Part shown: positions 1 through 8,458 of the stretch, in pieces
How the letters are laid out: each line of letters begins with the position of its first letter
Position numbering within the stretch: the first letter of the stretch is position 1
Source of the DNA: Bacillus sp. MM2020_4
GTDB lineage: Bacteria; Bacillota; Bacilli; Bacillales; Cytobacillaceae
DNA: 46,063 nt
Assembly: GCF_011250555.1 (NCBI RefSeq)
Contig: NZ_JAANMZ010000039.1
Coordinates: 1-46,063 of the forward strand
Direction: 5' to 3'
The notes under the pieces: model-generated
The model's database searches: none
Seen by the model: the letters and a program-made list of their open reading frames with translations, nothing else
What the model was told of the DNA's origin: nothing
Position numbers and translations under genes: made by a program

Positions 1-68
1 ATATATATCTATCCTTGTTTACTATGATATACTTTAGAAAGTTTGCTCGTCAGAGAGGAGTTCATTTA

Positions 69-1268
69 GTGCCGTTACAAAAATCAGCTGCTAAAACAAA
101 ATCGACATATATATTTTTACTCGTTACAGGGATCGTGCTTGTTGCCTTTAATTTACGCCCTTCAATTACATCTGTTGGCCCGTTAATTGGGATGATCCAG
201 GAAAGTGTTGGACTGGCACATTGGAGCGCAGGCTTATTAATGAGCTTGCCCCTACTGGTTTTTGCCGCCATGTCACCCATTGTCCCAAAACTTGCTAATC
301 GGCTAACAAATGAGAAGACTTTACTCCTGGGATTAATCTTCCTTTTCATCGGCATCACTATTCGGTCCATCCCGATGACCTTTTTTCTTTTCACCGGAAC
401 TCTTCTTGTTGGTGCCGGAATTGCCATTGGAAATGTTCTTTTACCAGCTGTTGTAAAGGATAAATTCCCACAAAAATTTGGTCTAATGACAAGCGTTTAT
501 TCCACTTCTATGGGTCTGATTGCCTCATTAGCATCAGGTATTAGTGTTCCATTTGCTACGGGTTTACATCTTGGATGGCAAGGTGCCCTCATCGTATGGG
601 GAATACCGGTTGTGGCTGGTATTTTGGTTTGGACCTTTCTTCTCAAAATGAATCAAGGAAGTCAAAATGGGATAAAAAGAGCTACTTCTGACTCGACACT
701 AATCTGGCGTTCATCTCTTGCTTGGCAAATCGCTATCTTTATGGGATTTCAGTCCTTTTTGTTTTATGTAACGATTTCATGGTTACCTGAAATCTTACAT
801 AGTCGCGGGATGAGTATGGGAACTGCTGGCTGGATGCTTTCATTTACCCAATTAGTGGGATTACCTGCTAGTTTTTTCATCCCTGTCATCGCCGGACGGT
901 TTCGTTCACAGGTATGGATTGCTTTCATGTTAAGTTTGTGCTCTGTTTTTGGCTATGGTGGATTACTTTTGGGTTCGTCCTATCCCATTTTAATTACAAG
1001 TATTACTTTAATTGGGGTCGGGTTAGGGGGAATGTTTCCATTGGCTTTAAGCTATATCGGTCTTCGCGCTCGGAATGCCAATCAAGCGGTGGAATTATCA
1101 GGAATGGCACAATCAACTGGTTATATCTTGGCGGCAATAGGTCCCCTGTTTATTGGCTATTTGTATGATCTTACCCATATATGGACCGTTCCGCTGACGA
1201 CGTTAATAGTGATCTCGATAATCATGATGGTTTTTGCGATGTTATCGGGCCGTAATCGATTTGTTTAA
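69..1268 (+). CDS. MFS transporter, CynX/NimT type
   Basis: A 399-residue, 12-helix major facilitator. The NLRPSITSVGP stretch in the first helix and the overall pattern match the CynX/NimT group (cyanate, 2-nitroimidazole and related efflux or uptake carriers). The substrate cannot be read from sequence. I place the start at GTG 69, because AGAGAGGAG at 52-60 lies 8 nt before it; an in-frame TTG at 15 has no ribosome site. A terminator follows at 1277. It stands alone, with no regulator beside it, though upstream context is cut by the window edge. Family call is confident; function is not. Confidence 0.85.
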   Translation: MPLQKSAAKTKSTYIFLLVTGIVLVAFNLRPSITSVGPLIGMIQESVGLAHWSAGLLMSLPLLVFAAMSPIVPKLANRLTNEKTLLLGLIFLFIGITIRSIPMTFFLFTGTLLVGAGIAIGNVLLPAVVKDKFPQKFGLMTSVYSTSMGLIASLASGISVPFATGLHLGWQGALIVWGIPVVAGILVWTFLLKMNQGSQNGIKRATSDSTLIWRSSLAWQIAIFMGFQSFLFYVTISWLPEILHSRGMSMGTAGWMLSFTQLVGLPASFFIPVIAGRFRSQVWIAFMLSLCSVFGYGGLLLGSSYPILITSITLIGVGLGGMFPLALSYIGLRARNANQAVELSGMAQSTGYILAAIGPLFIGYLYDLTHIWTVPLTTLIVISIIMMVFAMLSGRNRFV

Positions 1269-1276
1269 TATTTATC

Positions 1277-1310
1277 AGACGTACAGTACCAATTGCTGTT
1301 CGTCTTTTTT
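1277..1310 (+). terminator. Rho-independent terminator after the MFS gene
   Basis: AGACG-T-ACAG pairs with CTGT-T-CGTCT (one T.T mismatch) and is followed by TTTTTTCTTTTT. Confidence 0.75.
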
Positions 1311-1457
1311 CTTTTTGTGACCGTACAGGTACATCTTAATTGGACGCCCCCTTAAATCCTCCTCTCAAAAATTAACTCTCATTCATTTGAATAATCCTAT
1401 TGTTGTTCTGCAAACTAATAGCAAAACGTTATACTGCACACAATGGAAGGACATAAA

Positions 1458-2447
1458 ATGGAAAAAAAACCTTTACTTTTTTTTAGCATCATTTTCCTTT
1501 TGCTGATAAATACAGCACCAGCACATGCCATTGGAAAGAACCCCAGCAATTTGTATGTAGTCAAATCCGGGGATTCGCTACCGGCAATTGCACATACATT
1601 CGGGACAACCGTAGAAGACCTGAAACTAACAAATGGATTACAATCCGATACAGTAGTAGTAGATCAGAAATTATATGTTCCTTTTGTCTACGAAGTAATG
1701 GCCGGGGATAGCCTGGATAAAATTTCATCGGCCTATCATTCTTCAGTCGAGAGAATAAAAGCAGCAAATGGACTTTCAGCTACTCAGCTTTATTTAGGAC
1801 AAAAGTTATTGATTCCTCCTCAAAGAATGAACATGGATGGGCAGTATATTCTAATGACGAAGGAGGAATTTAAGAACTGGTTATTCCATCATCAATTTTC
1901 TAGAAAAATTACGCTCATCCAACATCATCATACCTGGCTGCCTTCATATAAGCATTTCCATGGTTCCAATCATTTTGCCATGCTGAAAGGTATGGAAAAT
2001 TTCCATATAGAAAAAATGGGTTGGAAAACGATCGCGCAAAATATCACTACGTTTCCAGATGGAAAAATAGCTGTTTCTAGACCATTTAACATTGCTCCTG
2101 AAGGTACAATCGGGGCCAAAGCCAACACCCCAGGGCTCACCATCGAAAATGTAGGGAACTTTGATATCGGTCATGATGTGATGACACAGGCACAAAGGGA
2201 TACCATTGTGACTATCACGGCATTGCTTTGTATTAAATTTGGATTAACTCCCTCTATTGACAGTATCACGTACCATCATTGGTGGAATTTGAGAACGGGT
2301 GAAAGGGTATTAGATAACGGCCCGGACTATAATGTTAAAACTTGCCCGGGTACTGGATTTTTCGGTGGAAATTCTACGGTTAGTGCAAGGAATAACTTAT
2401 ATCCCCTCGTATCACGGAAGATGCAAGAAATAGCAGAATCAAAATAA
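1458..2447 (+). CDS. Secreted LysM N-acetylmuramoyl-L-alanine amidase
   Basis: A 329-residue exported wall hydrolase. A signal peptide with a hydrophobic core ends at about A24 (PAHA|IG). Two LysM peptidoglycan-binding modules follow (about residues 34-76 and 80-122), each with the GDS/GQKL pattern. The C-terminal half has the amidase_2/PGRP pattern: a His-rich HHHTW start, NVGNFDIG, YHHWWN and a KTCPG signature, giving His/His/Cys zinc ligands. It would cut the bond between MurNAc and L-alanine. GGAAGGA at 1445-1451 supports ATG 1458 over ATG 1443. Single gene followed by a strong hairpin. Confidence 0.88.
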   Translation: MEKKPLLFFSIIFLLLINTAPAHAIGKNPSNLYVVKSGDSLPAIAHTFGTTVEDLKLTNGLQSDTVVVDQKLYVPFVYEVMAGDSLDKISSAYHSSVERIKAANGLSATQLYLGQKLLIPPQRMNMDGQYILMTKEEFKNWLFHHQFSRKITLIQHHHTWLPSYKHFHGSNHFAMLKGMENFHIEKMGWKTIAQNITTFPDGKIAVSRPFNIAPEGTIGAKANTPGLTIENVGNFDIGHDVMTQAQRDTIVTITALLCIKFGLTPSIDSITYHHWWNLRTGERVLDNGPDYNVKTCPGTGFFGGNSTVSARNNLYPLVSRKMQEIAESK

Positions 2448-2479
2448 GCGAACAGTGACAGTCACTGTTCGCCATTATT
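2448..2479 (+). terminator. Palindromic hairpin after the amidase gene
   Basis: GCGAACAGTGAC and GTCACTGTTCGC form a perfect 12-bp inverted repeat directly after the stop codon. The tail CATTATTT is only moderately T-rich. Confidence 0.6.
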
Positions 2480-2480
2480 T

Positions 2481-2562
2481 CGTTTCGCAAATAAACTTGC
2501 CCGTTTCGCAAACAAATCCCGTGGTTTCGCAAACAAACTTCCCCGTTTCGCAAATAAACATA
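2481..2562. repeat. Four tandem copies of a GTTTCGCAAAYAAA unit
   Basis: About 20-22-nt units containing GTTTCGCAAATAAAC or GTTTCGCAAACAAA are repeated four times between convergent genes. The units are direct repeats without unique spacers and differ at a few bases each. No function is evident. Confidence 0.8.
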
Positions 2563-2603
2563 CTGGATCCACTCACAACCTAATATTAATTATAAAAAAC
2601 AGC

Positions 2604-3215
2604 CTAAAATAAGGACAAAACCAGATAAACCGCTGCTCCCCACATGACCACGGCAGAGATTTTATTCAAAACGAGCATAAACCTTCCCGATTTATCGAGT
2701 TTTCCACTTAGACGCCCCATTAATGCTAAGCCCAAAAACCAAATCCACGAAACCAAAATACAGGAAACAGTAAAGATGACTTTTTCTTCTCCTTGGTAAC
2801 TTAACGAACTCGTACCAATTACTCCTATCGTGTCCAGAATGGCATGCGGGTTCAGTAACGAAACAGAGGCCGCAAACACCACTTGTTTTTTTAAGGGAAA
2901 CTTCTTAGCCACCTCTTCACGGTCCATACTTGGTTGGCTATTCCATGTCGACCAACCCATGTAAAGTAAAAAGACAATCCCTCCCCCGATCAGAATTGTT
3001 TTTATCCAAACGGAGCTCAAAATCAGTATAGATACACCTAAAACAGATACCAGGATTAAAAGGGTATCACACAAAGCAGCCGTAATCACAACAGGTAATG
3101 CTTTTGTATAACGCGGCTGCATGGCCCCTTGATTGAAAACAAAAACATTTTGGACCCCAAGAGGCAAAATAAGTCCAAGTGCAAGTATAAATCCATGAAA
3201 AAATGGTTCCATCAT
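2604..3215 (-). CDS. LysE/ArgO-family amino-acid exporter
   Basis: A 203-residue membrane protein with about six helices. The N-terminal GLILPLGVQNVFVFNQG segment is the LysE/RhtB-type signature, and NPHAILDTIGVIG is the second conserved family motif. LysE and ArgO export lysine or arginine; the ArgO-like spacing of these motifs favours basic amino acids, but the substrate is inferred. The start is the first of two adjacent ATGs, preceded by a GGGGGGA ribosome site. It lies 19 nt after the DUF1835 gene on the same strand, so the two may be co-transcribed. Confidence 0.85.
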   Translation of the reverse strand: MMEPFFHGFILALGLILPLGVQNVFVFNQGAMQPRYTKALPVVITAALCDTLLILVSVLGVSILILSSVWIKTILIGGGIVFLLYMGWSTWNSQPSMDREEVAKKFPLKKQVVFAASVSLLNPHAILDTIGVIGTSSLSYQGEEKVIFTVSCILVSWIWFLGLALMGRLSGKLDKSGRFMLVLNKISAVVMWGAAVYLVLSLF

Positions 3216-3234
3216 CCGATTCCCCCCTTACGAG

Positions 3235-4380
3235 CTAACGTAATTTCACACGGTAATGCCTCATAGATCTTGGCACACCTTTTAACTCCAGTACTCCACT
3301 ATAGATTAAATGCCTAATCCGGTATTCTAAATAAAAATCACCAACGATAAAGTCCAACTGACCTATTATTTCACCAATCACTCTAGCGGCCAAAATAAAG
3401 TCCTTCTGCTGCTGCCCGCTGTGCATTCTTTCAATCGTCTTGATAATGAACTGATCATAATAATCTTCAGAAATACCCTCTACTCTTCCATTTTGCCAAA
3501 TACGAAGGACATCCACTGTTTGCGCCAGTGATTCCCATTCAAGTTGGAATCGCGCTCGCTCCTGATTAGATAATGGTGCCCTCGTTTTATTTTGCTGAAA
3601 TAAAAGTTTTAGGTTCTTCGGGTGAACCCCACTTGAATGGTGCATGATCTGAAATTCATCTTCGTTTAAAAGGTTCCCTTTTTGAAAAAGCTCAGTTGTA
3701 TTCAATAAGATCACTTCATTGGCTTTATCCTTTAGCAATTGAAGGATAAATCGGACACCTGTTTGTTCCTCTCCATTATCAGCCGTCCAAATATAAATGG
3801 GTTTATTCTCTGGTATCTCCGAAATCTCTAAAAGCGTTTTGTTAAAGGTATTTTCAATGTCAAAATGATCCTGCTCCAAATTGATATTTTCATTTATCCA
3901 CCCAAACCGATTCGTTTGCCCTTGTTTCTGGTCAAGCTGCCACACTGGTCCGATGCTAAAAAAAACCTGGAAACCAATTACCGTTTTAGGTCGGTCCAGC
4001 CCAACCCTAAGTGCACCAGCTGTCGATTCGGAACAGACAAGATGGACCTCCCCCTCTATTGGAAAGGCGGCTAATCGATTCTTATGTATGAGTTGATTAA
4101 TTTTTTCTACCATCATGTTGTTCACTTCCAGACTGACTGAGTAGCCTCTGCCAATCAGTGGTTCCATTTCTTCATGGTTAAAGGTTGCAAACTCCCCTTC
4201 GTGGTTGAGTTCATATTTTTGCCATTCCCCGCAATCGAACATTTCTTTTACCGTTAAGTAGCGTAACTCTCCCACACGATAAACAAACACAATATTTGGC
4301 TCCAAGAAAAAATAGATAAACGGAAATTTCTCTCTCGATTTAATGGTCATCAGCCCCTTCTTATTTAAGAATATTACCAT
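3235..4380 (-). CDS. DUF1835/DUF3658 domain protein
   Basis: A 381-residue soluble protein. The middle part (about residues 109-230), with VHLVCSEST and IYIWTADNGEEQTGVRF, matches DUF1835. The C-terminal end, with EYRIRHLIYSGVLELKG, matches DUF3658, a common pairing in Bacillus. No catalytic role is established for the family. The first ATG has no ribosome site. An internal ATG at 4350 is preceded by GAAGAAGGGG with tight spacing and may be the real start, giving 371 residues. It sits upstream of the LysE gene on the same strand. Confidence 0.75.
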   Translation of the reverse strand: MVIFLNKKGLMTIKSREKFPFIYFFLEPNIVFVYRVGELRYLTVKEMFDCGEWQKYELNHEGEFATFNHEEMEPLIGRGYSVSLEVNNMMVEKINQLIHKNRLAAFPIEGEVHLVCSESTAGALRVGLDRPKTVIGFQVFFSIGPVWQLDQKQGQTNRFGWINENINLEQDHFDIENTFNKTLLEISEIPENKPIYIWTADNGEEQTGVRFILQLLKDKANEVILLNTTELFQKGNLLNEDEFQIMHHSSGVHPKNLKLLFQQNKTRAPLSNQERARFQLEWESLAQTVDVLRIWQNGRVEGISEDYYDQFIIKTIERMHSGQQQKDFILAARVIGEIIGQLDFIVGDFYLEYRIRHLIYSGVLELKGVPRSMRHYRVKLR

Positions 4381-4480
4381 ATTCAGGCTATTAAGTTACT
4401 GTTTTCACCTTCATAATTATGCCATTATCAAAATATATGGTAACATCTTTAGCATATATTTTTTGTAGGGAGAGAGAATT

Positions 4481-5059
4481 ATGAACGTTTTATGGGATTT
4501 TGATGGAACCATATTTGACACTTATCCATCACTTGTAGAGGGGTTTGTCCAAGTTAGTCAAAAGGACCTCGACCGCATTGAAGTCTTGAAATGCCTTAAA
4601 ATTGATTCTAAAACTGCCTTTAAGCACTATGGCATAAGCGAGGATCAAAGAGGCGAATTTGAAAAATATCATAATCATTATTCGAGAGAGAGCAGCAGGC
4701 CATTCATCCACTTGGAGGATGCATTATCTTCTGTTGATCAAAATATTATCGTGACTCATCGCGATAAAGAATCTACCAAGTATCTCCTTGAAAAATTTAA
4801 TTTAGCTAAATACTTTAAAGAAATTGTTTCTGTAGAAGAAGACGGTTTTACGAGAAAACCCCATGTTTCCTCGTATGAATATGTTCTAAAACGCTTTTCT
4901 ATTGATTTGGTCGTGGGTGACCGAGAGTTAGATTTAATTCCCGCAAGACAACTAAAGATTAAAACGGTAGCCTTCCAGAATCAAAATATTGAAGCAGATT
5001 TTCATATTGAGAGTTATGCAGACTTTATTCCGATGGTTCTTGCTCCACTTCAAGAATAA
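4481..5059 (+). CDS. HAD-superfamily hydrolase, phosphoglycolate-phosphatase-like
   Basis: A 192-residue HAD hydrolase. Motif I is DFDGT with nucleophile D6 and acid/base D8. Motif II is VTHRDK and motif IV is GDRELD. A small helical cap lies between about residues 15 and 80. Members remove phosphate from small organic phosphates; the substrate is unknown here. AGGGAGAGAG before ATG 4481 is a good ribosome site. It is immediately followed by the T-box promoter, so it is not part of the thrS transcript. Confidence 0.85.
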   Translation: MNVLWDFDGTIFDTYPSLVEGFVQVSQKDLDRIEVLKCLKIDSKTAFKHYGISEDQRGEFEKYHNHYSRESSRPFIHLEDALSSVDQNIIVTHRDKESTKYLLEKFNLAKYFKEIVSVEEDGFTRKPHVSSYEYVLKRFSIDLVVGDRELDLIPARQLKIKTVAFQNQNIEADFHIESYADFIPMVLAPLQE

Positions 5060-5075
5060 CAAGGTAAATTGCCTA

Positions 5076-5104
5076 TTGACCTTTTCAAATATTTGTATTA
5101 TGAT
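5076..5104 (+). promoter_or_regulatory. SigA promoter for the T-box/thrS unit
   Basis: TTGACC (5076-5081), a 17-nt spacer, then TATGAT (5099-5104). Predicted start of transcription is near 5111, just before the first leader. Confidence 0.75.
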
Positions 5105-5132
5105 TACCAACAATATTAATCAGAAATCTATT

Positions 5133-5392
5133 GAAGCTATGATAAGGACATGAGTCATTCGTATTTTTTCTAACCAGAGAACAGGGTCATCGGCTGGAAG
5201 CCCTGAAGAAGCAGCGAATGGTTTACCACCTTGGAGCTATTATCGGGAAATGGGCAACCAGAGTATCTGTAATCGGTAAATCCGTTATCTTTTCGAGCTT
5301 AAAACACACTAGATTTTGTGTTTTTTGGAATTAGGGTGGTATCACGACCGCACTCGTCCCTATTGTTGGGATGAGTGCGGTTTTTTATTTTT
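5133..5392 (+). promoter_or_regulatory. T-box leader 1 (threonine)
   Basis: The T-box sequence AGGGTGGTATCACG lies at 5333-5346. A terminator stem follows: CCGCACTCGTCCC (5348-5360) with GGGATGAGTGCGG (5368-5380), then a T-run. In stem I, TTTACCACC at 5222-5230 offers an ACC (Thr) specifier. Uncharged tRNA-Thr would bind and favour the antiterminator. It carries a canonical-like T-box with TATCACG where ACCGCG is more usual. Confidence 0.9.
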
Positions 5393-5412
5393 ACAAACCT
5401 TTCATACGAATG

Positions 5413-5665
5413 GCGTTGAAAAGGACATGAATCATTCGGATAAATTCTTACCAGAGAAAAGGGTCAATGGCTGGAAGCCCTGAAGGAGCACGAATGGTTT
5501 ACCACCTTGGAGCTATTATCGGGAAATGGGCAACCAGAGTATCTGTAATCGGTAAATCCGTTATCTTTTCGAGCTTAAAACACACTATTTTGTGTTTTTT
5601 GGAATTAGGGTGGTATCACGACCGCACTCGTCCCTATTGTTGGGATGAGCGCGGTCTTTTTTTAT
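5413..5665 (+). promoter_or_regulatory. T-box leader 2 (threonine), tandem copy
   Basis: A nearly identical second leader, with T-box motif at 5607-5620, ACC specifier candidates at 5501-5506, and a terminator stem at 5622-5634/5642-5654 followed by TCTTTTTTT. Its right terminator arm has GAGCGCGG where copy 1 has GAGTGCGG, which leaves one A.C mismatch. About 170 nt upstream of the T-box are almost identical to copy 1 apart from a 2-nt indel, pointing to recent duplication or conversion. Read-through needs both leaders to antiterminate, giving a sharper response. Confidence 0.9.
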
Positions 5666-5693
5666 ACAATTTTAAAAATCAGGGGGAATAAGC

Positions 5694-6905
5694 ATGTCTA
5701 ATCAATTGGAAGCTGAAAAAAGGAATCATCGGAAGTTAGGTCAAGAATTGGATCTATTCACATCATTGGAAGAGGCCCCTGGAATGCCCTTTTTCTTACC
5801 AAATGGAATGGTGATTCGAAATGAACTTGAAAATCTTTGGAGAAAAAAACACCAAAAGGCGGGCTATCAGGAAATTAAAACACCGATTATGATGAAGCAG
5901 GAACTGTGGGAACAATCAGGTCATTGGGATCACTATCACGAAAATATGTATTTCTCTAATGTGGATGAACAAAATTATGCGATTAAACCGATGAATTGTC
6001 CTGGAGCCTTATTAATTTTCAACAGCAAACGAAGAAGTTATCGCGAATTGCCGATTCGTTTCGCAGAACTTGGATTAGTGCACCGGCATGAGCTGTCAGG
6101 TTCGTTAAATGGGCTTTTGAGGGTTCGTTCCTTTACGCAAGACGATGCCCATTTATTTGTTCGAGAAGACCAGATTGAATCTGAAATTGATAAGGTTTTA
6201 ACATTAGTTGATGAGTTTTACTCCCACTTTGGGTTTGAATATAAAGTAGAGCTTTCAACAAGACCTGAAGAATACATGGGTTCAGAAGAAATCTGGGATC
6301 AAGCTGAGCTAGCATTGGAAACTGTTTTAAAGGATAAAAATATTAATTATCAACTAAATCCAGGTGACGGAGCTTTCTATGGTCCGAAGATAGATTTTCA
6401 TATTTTAGATTCACTTGGACGAAGCTGGCAATGCGGAACGGTCCAATTAGATTTTCAAATGCCGCAAAAGTTCAATTGTGCATACGTGGGTGAAGATAAT
6501 AAACCACATTGTCCTGTCATGATTCATCGAGCTATCTATGGTTCTGTTGAACGTTTTATGGCCATTTTAATTGAACATTTTGCCGGAGAATTTCCACTTT
6601 GGTTATCACCCGTGCAAGCAAAAATAGTTCCTATTTCAGATTCGCATTCAGATTATGCAAATGATGTGAAATCCCAATTGGAAGCAGCAGGAATCCGTGT
6701 GGAGGTCGATGTCAGGACAGAGAAAATGGGGTTGAAGATTAGAGAAGCGGAAAAGCAAAAGATCCCCTACATGCTCGTGATTGGTGATCAGGAGGGGGCG
6801 AATCAATCTTTAGCTTTAAGAAAACGCAAAGAAGGGAACCTTGGTGTGATGAGCATTTCAGAAACAATTGACCGTTTCAGGAATGAGATCAACAGAGGGA
6901 AATAA
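5694..6905 (+). CDS. Short threonyl-tRNA synthetase without editing domain
   Basis: A 403-residue ThrRS: class II catalytic core plus C-terminal anticodon-binding domain (about residues 300-400). The three zinc ligands that select threonine are present: C102 (MNCPG), H153 (QDDAHLF) and H278 (MIHRAIYGS). Their spacing equals that in E. coli ThrRS (C334, H385, H511), so about 232 N-terminal residues, the TGS and editing domains, are absent. The ATG has an AGGGGGAA ribosome site, so this is a clean short gene, not a 5' deletion. Two T-box leaders control it, as for Bacillus thrZ. It is probably a second ThrRS beside a full-length thrS elsewhere. Confidence 0.9.
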   Translation: MSNQLEAEKRNHRKLGQELDLFTSLEEAPGMPFFLPNGMVIRNELENLWRKKHQKAGYQEIKTPIMMKQELWEQSGHWDHYHENMYFSNVDEQNYAIKPMNCPGALLIFNSKRRSYRELPIRFAELGLVHRHELSGSLNGLLRVRSFTQDDAHLFVREDQIESEIDKVLTLVDEFYSHFGFEYKVELSTRPEEYMGSEEIWDQAELALETVLKDKNINYQLNPGDGAFYGPKIDFHILDSLGRSWQCGTVQLDFQMPQKFNCAYVGEDNKPHCPVMIHRAIYGSVERFMAILIEHFAGEFPLWLSPVQAKIVPISDSHSDYANDVKSQLEAAGIRVEVDVRTEKMGLKIREAEKQKIPYMLVIGDQEGANQSLALRKRKEGNLGVMSISETIDRFRNEINRGK

Positions 6906-6947
6906 ATCATTACACACAACCGAAAGAATTAGTGAGTTTTAAGACGG

Positions 6948-7213
6948 ATCAAGAGGGTCTGCACTTATTGGTTGGGGGATTAGGTTAAGCACCTGATCTG
7001 ATAAATAGTCGGAGTAATTCCGCTTAATTATAAAATAAAGTAAAAAATAGCTTAAATAGCCGGAGTCATTCCGTCTATGGACTCAAAAAATGTGAAAATG
7101 GGAGATTTTCCTTTGCATAACCGGAAAATCTCCACTTATTTTCCCCGAATCGAGCTCCATTCTGCATCTAACCGGAAAATCTCCGCTTGTTTTGGTTTCG
7201 CTGGTTACTCACT
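6948..7213. repeat. Dispersed intergenic element, copy 1
   Basis: About 266 bp shared with 22624-22880 and 43278-43544. It contains serial CGGA-N5/6-TCCG motifs. An 11-bp perfect inverted repeat is present: GGAGATTTTCC (7101-7111) with GGAAAATCTCC (7123-7133). It fills the whole gap between thrS and the downstream convergent gene. No reading frame in it is conserved among copies. Confidence 0.85.
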
Positions 7214-7223
7214 CTAATCATTT

Positions 7224-7622
7224 TTAGTTAGGAAGGGTTATTTGCCATGAAACGCCAAACCGATCATTTAGCCAGCCGAACTTCTTACTGAAACCGTAAT
7301 TGCCTAATGGCATAAGAGCTTGTCCACCTTCGCTTAATTTCTGAAACAACTGGTCAATTTCTTCTTCTGAATCACACGTAACATAGATGGAAAAAGAAGG
7401 TGTGAAGGAAAACTGATGTTTCACATGACTGTCAATGCAAAAGAATTCTTGCCCTTTTAAAGAGAAGGTAGCCTGAAACACGGTTCCTTCTTTACCTGCT
7501 TCATTTGCTCCATACCGAGCAATACTTGTAATTTCAGAATCCTCGATGAGAGATGTATAATAATTCATCGCTTCTTCCGCCTTGCCATCTTGGAACATTA
7601 AAAATGGGATCACCTTTTCCAT
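7224..7622 (-). CDS. PhnB-like VOC-fold protein
   Basis: A 132-residue protein of the PhnB/glyoxalase-like group. It opens with VIPFLMFQDGKAEEAMNYY and ends with KFGWLNDRFGVSWQI, both typical of this family (often labelled 3-demethylubiquinone methyltransferase-like). The fold pairs two beta-alpha-beta-beta-beta units; the enzymatic role is usually unknown. GAGGAGGAG precedes the ATG. It lies 25 nt after the SRPBCC gene on the same strand, and the two probably form a two-gene unit. Confidence 0.8.
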   Translation of the reverse strand: MEKVIPFLMFQDGKAEEAMNYYTSLIEDSEITSIARYGANEAGKEGTVFQATFSLKGQEFFCIDSHVKHQFSFTPSFSIYVTCDSEEEIDQLFQKLSEGGQALMPLGNYGFSKKFGWLNDRFGVSWQITLPN

Positions 7623-7647
7623 ACTTATGACTCCTCCTCAATACTTA

Positions 7648-8130
7648 TTATTTTGTACCTAGAGCATTTACATGCTTTACATATTCTTCATACCATTTCT
7701 TCCATTCTTCTGCCCGCCATTCGATACTTTGGGCGTCCATTAGGGCTTTGATGACATCAAGACAAAGGTGCCAACCAGCAAGGTCTCTTGGGGTATGATC
7801 GGTGATTGTTTCAATTCTTTCCTTCAAGATTAACTGACAACCTTCCGCTTCAGGCATGATTTCGAAACGAACACTATCAGCCCACCAATCAAATTCCAAG
7901 ACAGAATTCGGGTTGAGCTCCGTTATGGAAAGTTTCTCAAAGGTGCCGTTTTGCATGTCAAACTGCATAAAACCACCTTCTTGAAGTCCGCCCACCTGGA
8001 GTTCAGGGAACCATTTCACCAGTTTTTCATTGTCCGTAAGCCAGGACCATGTCTCTTCAACGGAATGGTTTAGTTGACGCTCAAATTGGGCAATCCACCC
8101 TTGTTCTACCTTTTTAATAGAAGCAATCAT
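7648..8130 (-). CDS. SRPBCC/AHSA1-type protein
   Basis: A 160-residue START-like (SRPBCC, AHSA1 group) protein. It has the typical FERQLNHSVEETWSWLTD start, a central LEFDWWADSVRFEI strand region and a C-terminal GWHLCLDVIKALMD helix that closes the ligand pocket. Ligand and role are unknown; family members often sit beside VOC or PhnB proteins, as here. AAGGAGGACG before ATG at 8130 supports the start. First gene of the two-gene minus-strand unit. Confidence 0.8.
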   Translation of the reverse strand: MIASIKKVEQGWIAQFERQLNHSVEETWSWLTDNEKLVKWFPELQVGGLQEGGFMQFDMQNGTFEKLSITELNPNSVLEFDWWADSVRFEIMPEAEGCQLILKERIETITDHTPRDLAGWHLCLDVIKALMDAQSIEWRAEEWKKWYEEYVKHVNALGTK

Positions 8131-8458
8131 TTCACGTCCTCCTTATTTGTCGTTATTCTTATTTTAATCATTATGGGCCATGCCTTACAAGGGGTCTCTT
8201 CTGGGTATCAGTGCATAAATGCATGTCATTCATTTAAAAAAGGGGGCCTTATAAACCTCCCCCTAAGGTTCATTTGTTACCGTTGTCCTCAAAAAGTCGG
8301 TCCCACGGGCACAATCAAGCTACTGAAATAAATATCTTACTGATAGAAAATAGTCGGTAGACTAAAATCATTATTTTTCTAAAATGAGAGTCATAGTCTG
8401 TACATATTTTTCATTTACTATAAATAGTAATCATCATTTCAAGGTAAGGGGTCTATAA
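8131..8458. other. Divergent intergenic region with a hairpin
   Basis: The gap between the divergent SRPBCC and dedA genes. It holds an AGGGGG (8241-8246)/CCCCCT (8259-8264) hairpin which, on the minus strand, is followed by six T residues and so looks like a terminator reading leftward. No gene lies to its right on that strand, so it may be a relic. No other gene is seen. Confidence 0.5.

Noticed and set aside
2481..2562. Possible CRISPR array
   Set aside because: Units are contiguous without unique equal-length spacers, and no cas genes are present.
5467..5691. An open frame inside the second T-box leader
   Set aside because: It lies wholly in the conserved leader RNA and its sequence is explained by the T-box structure; no ribosome site.
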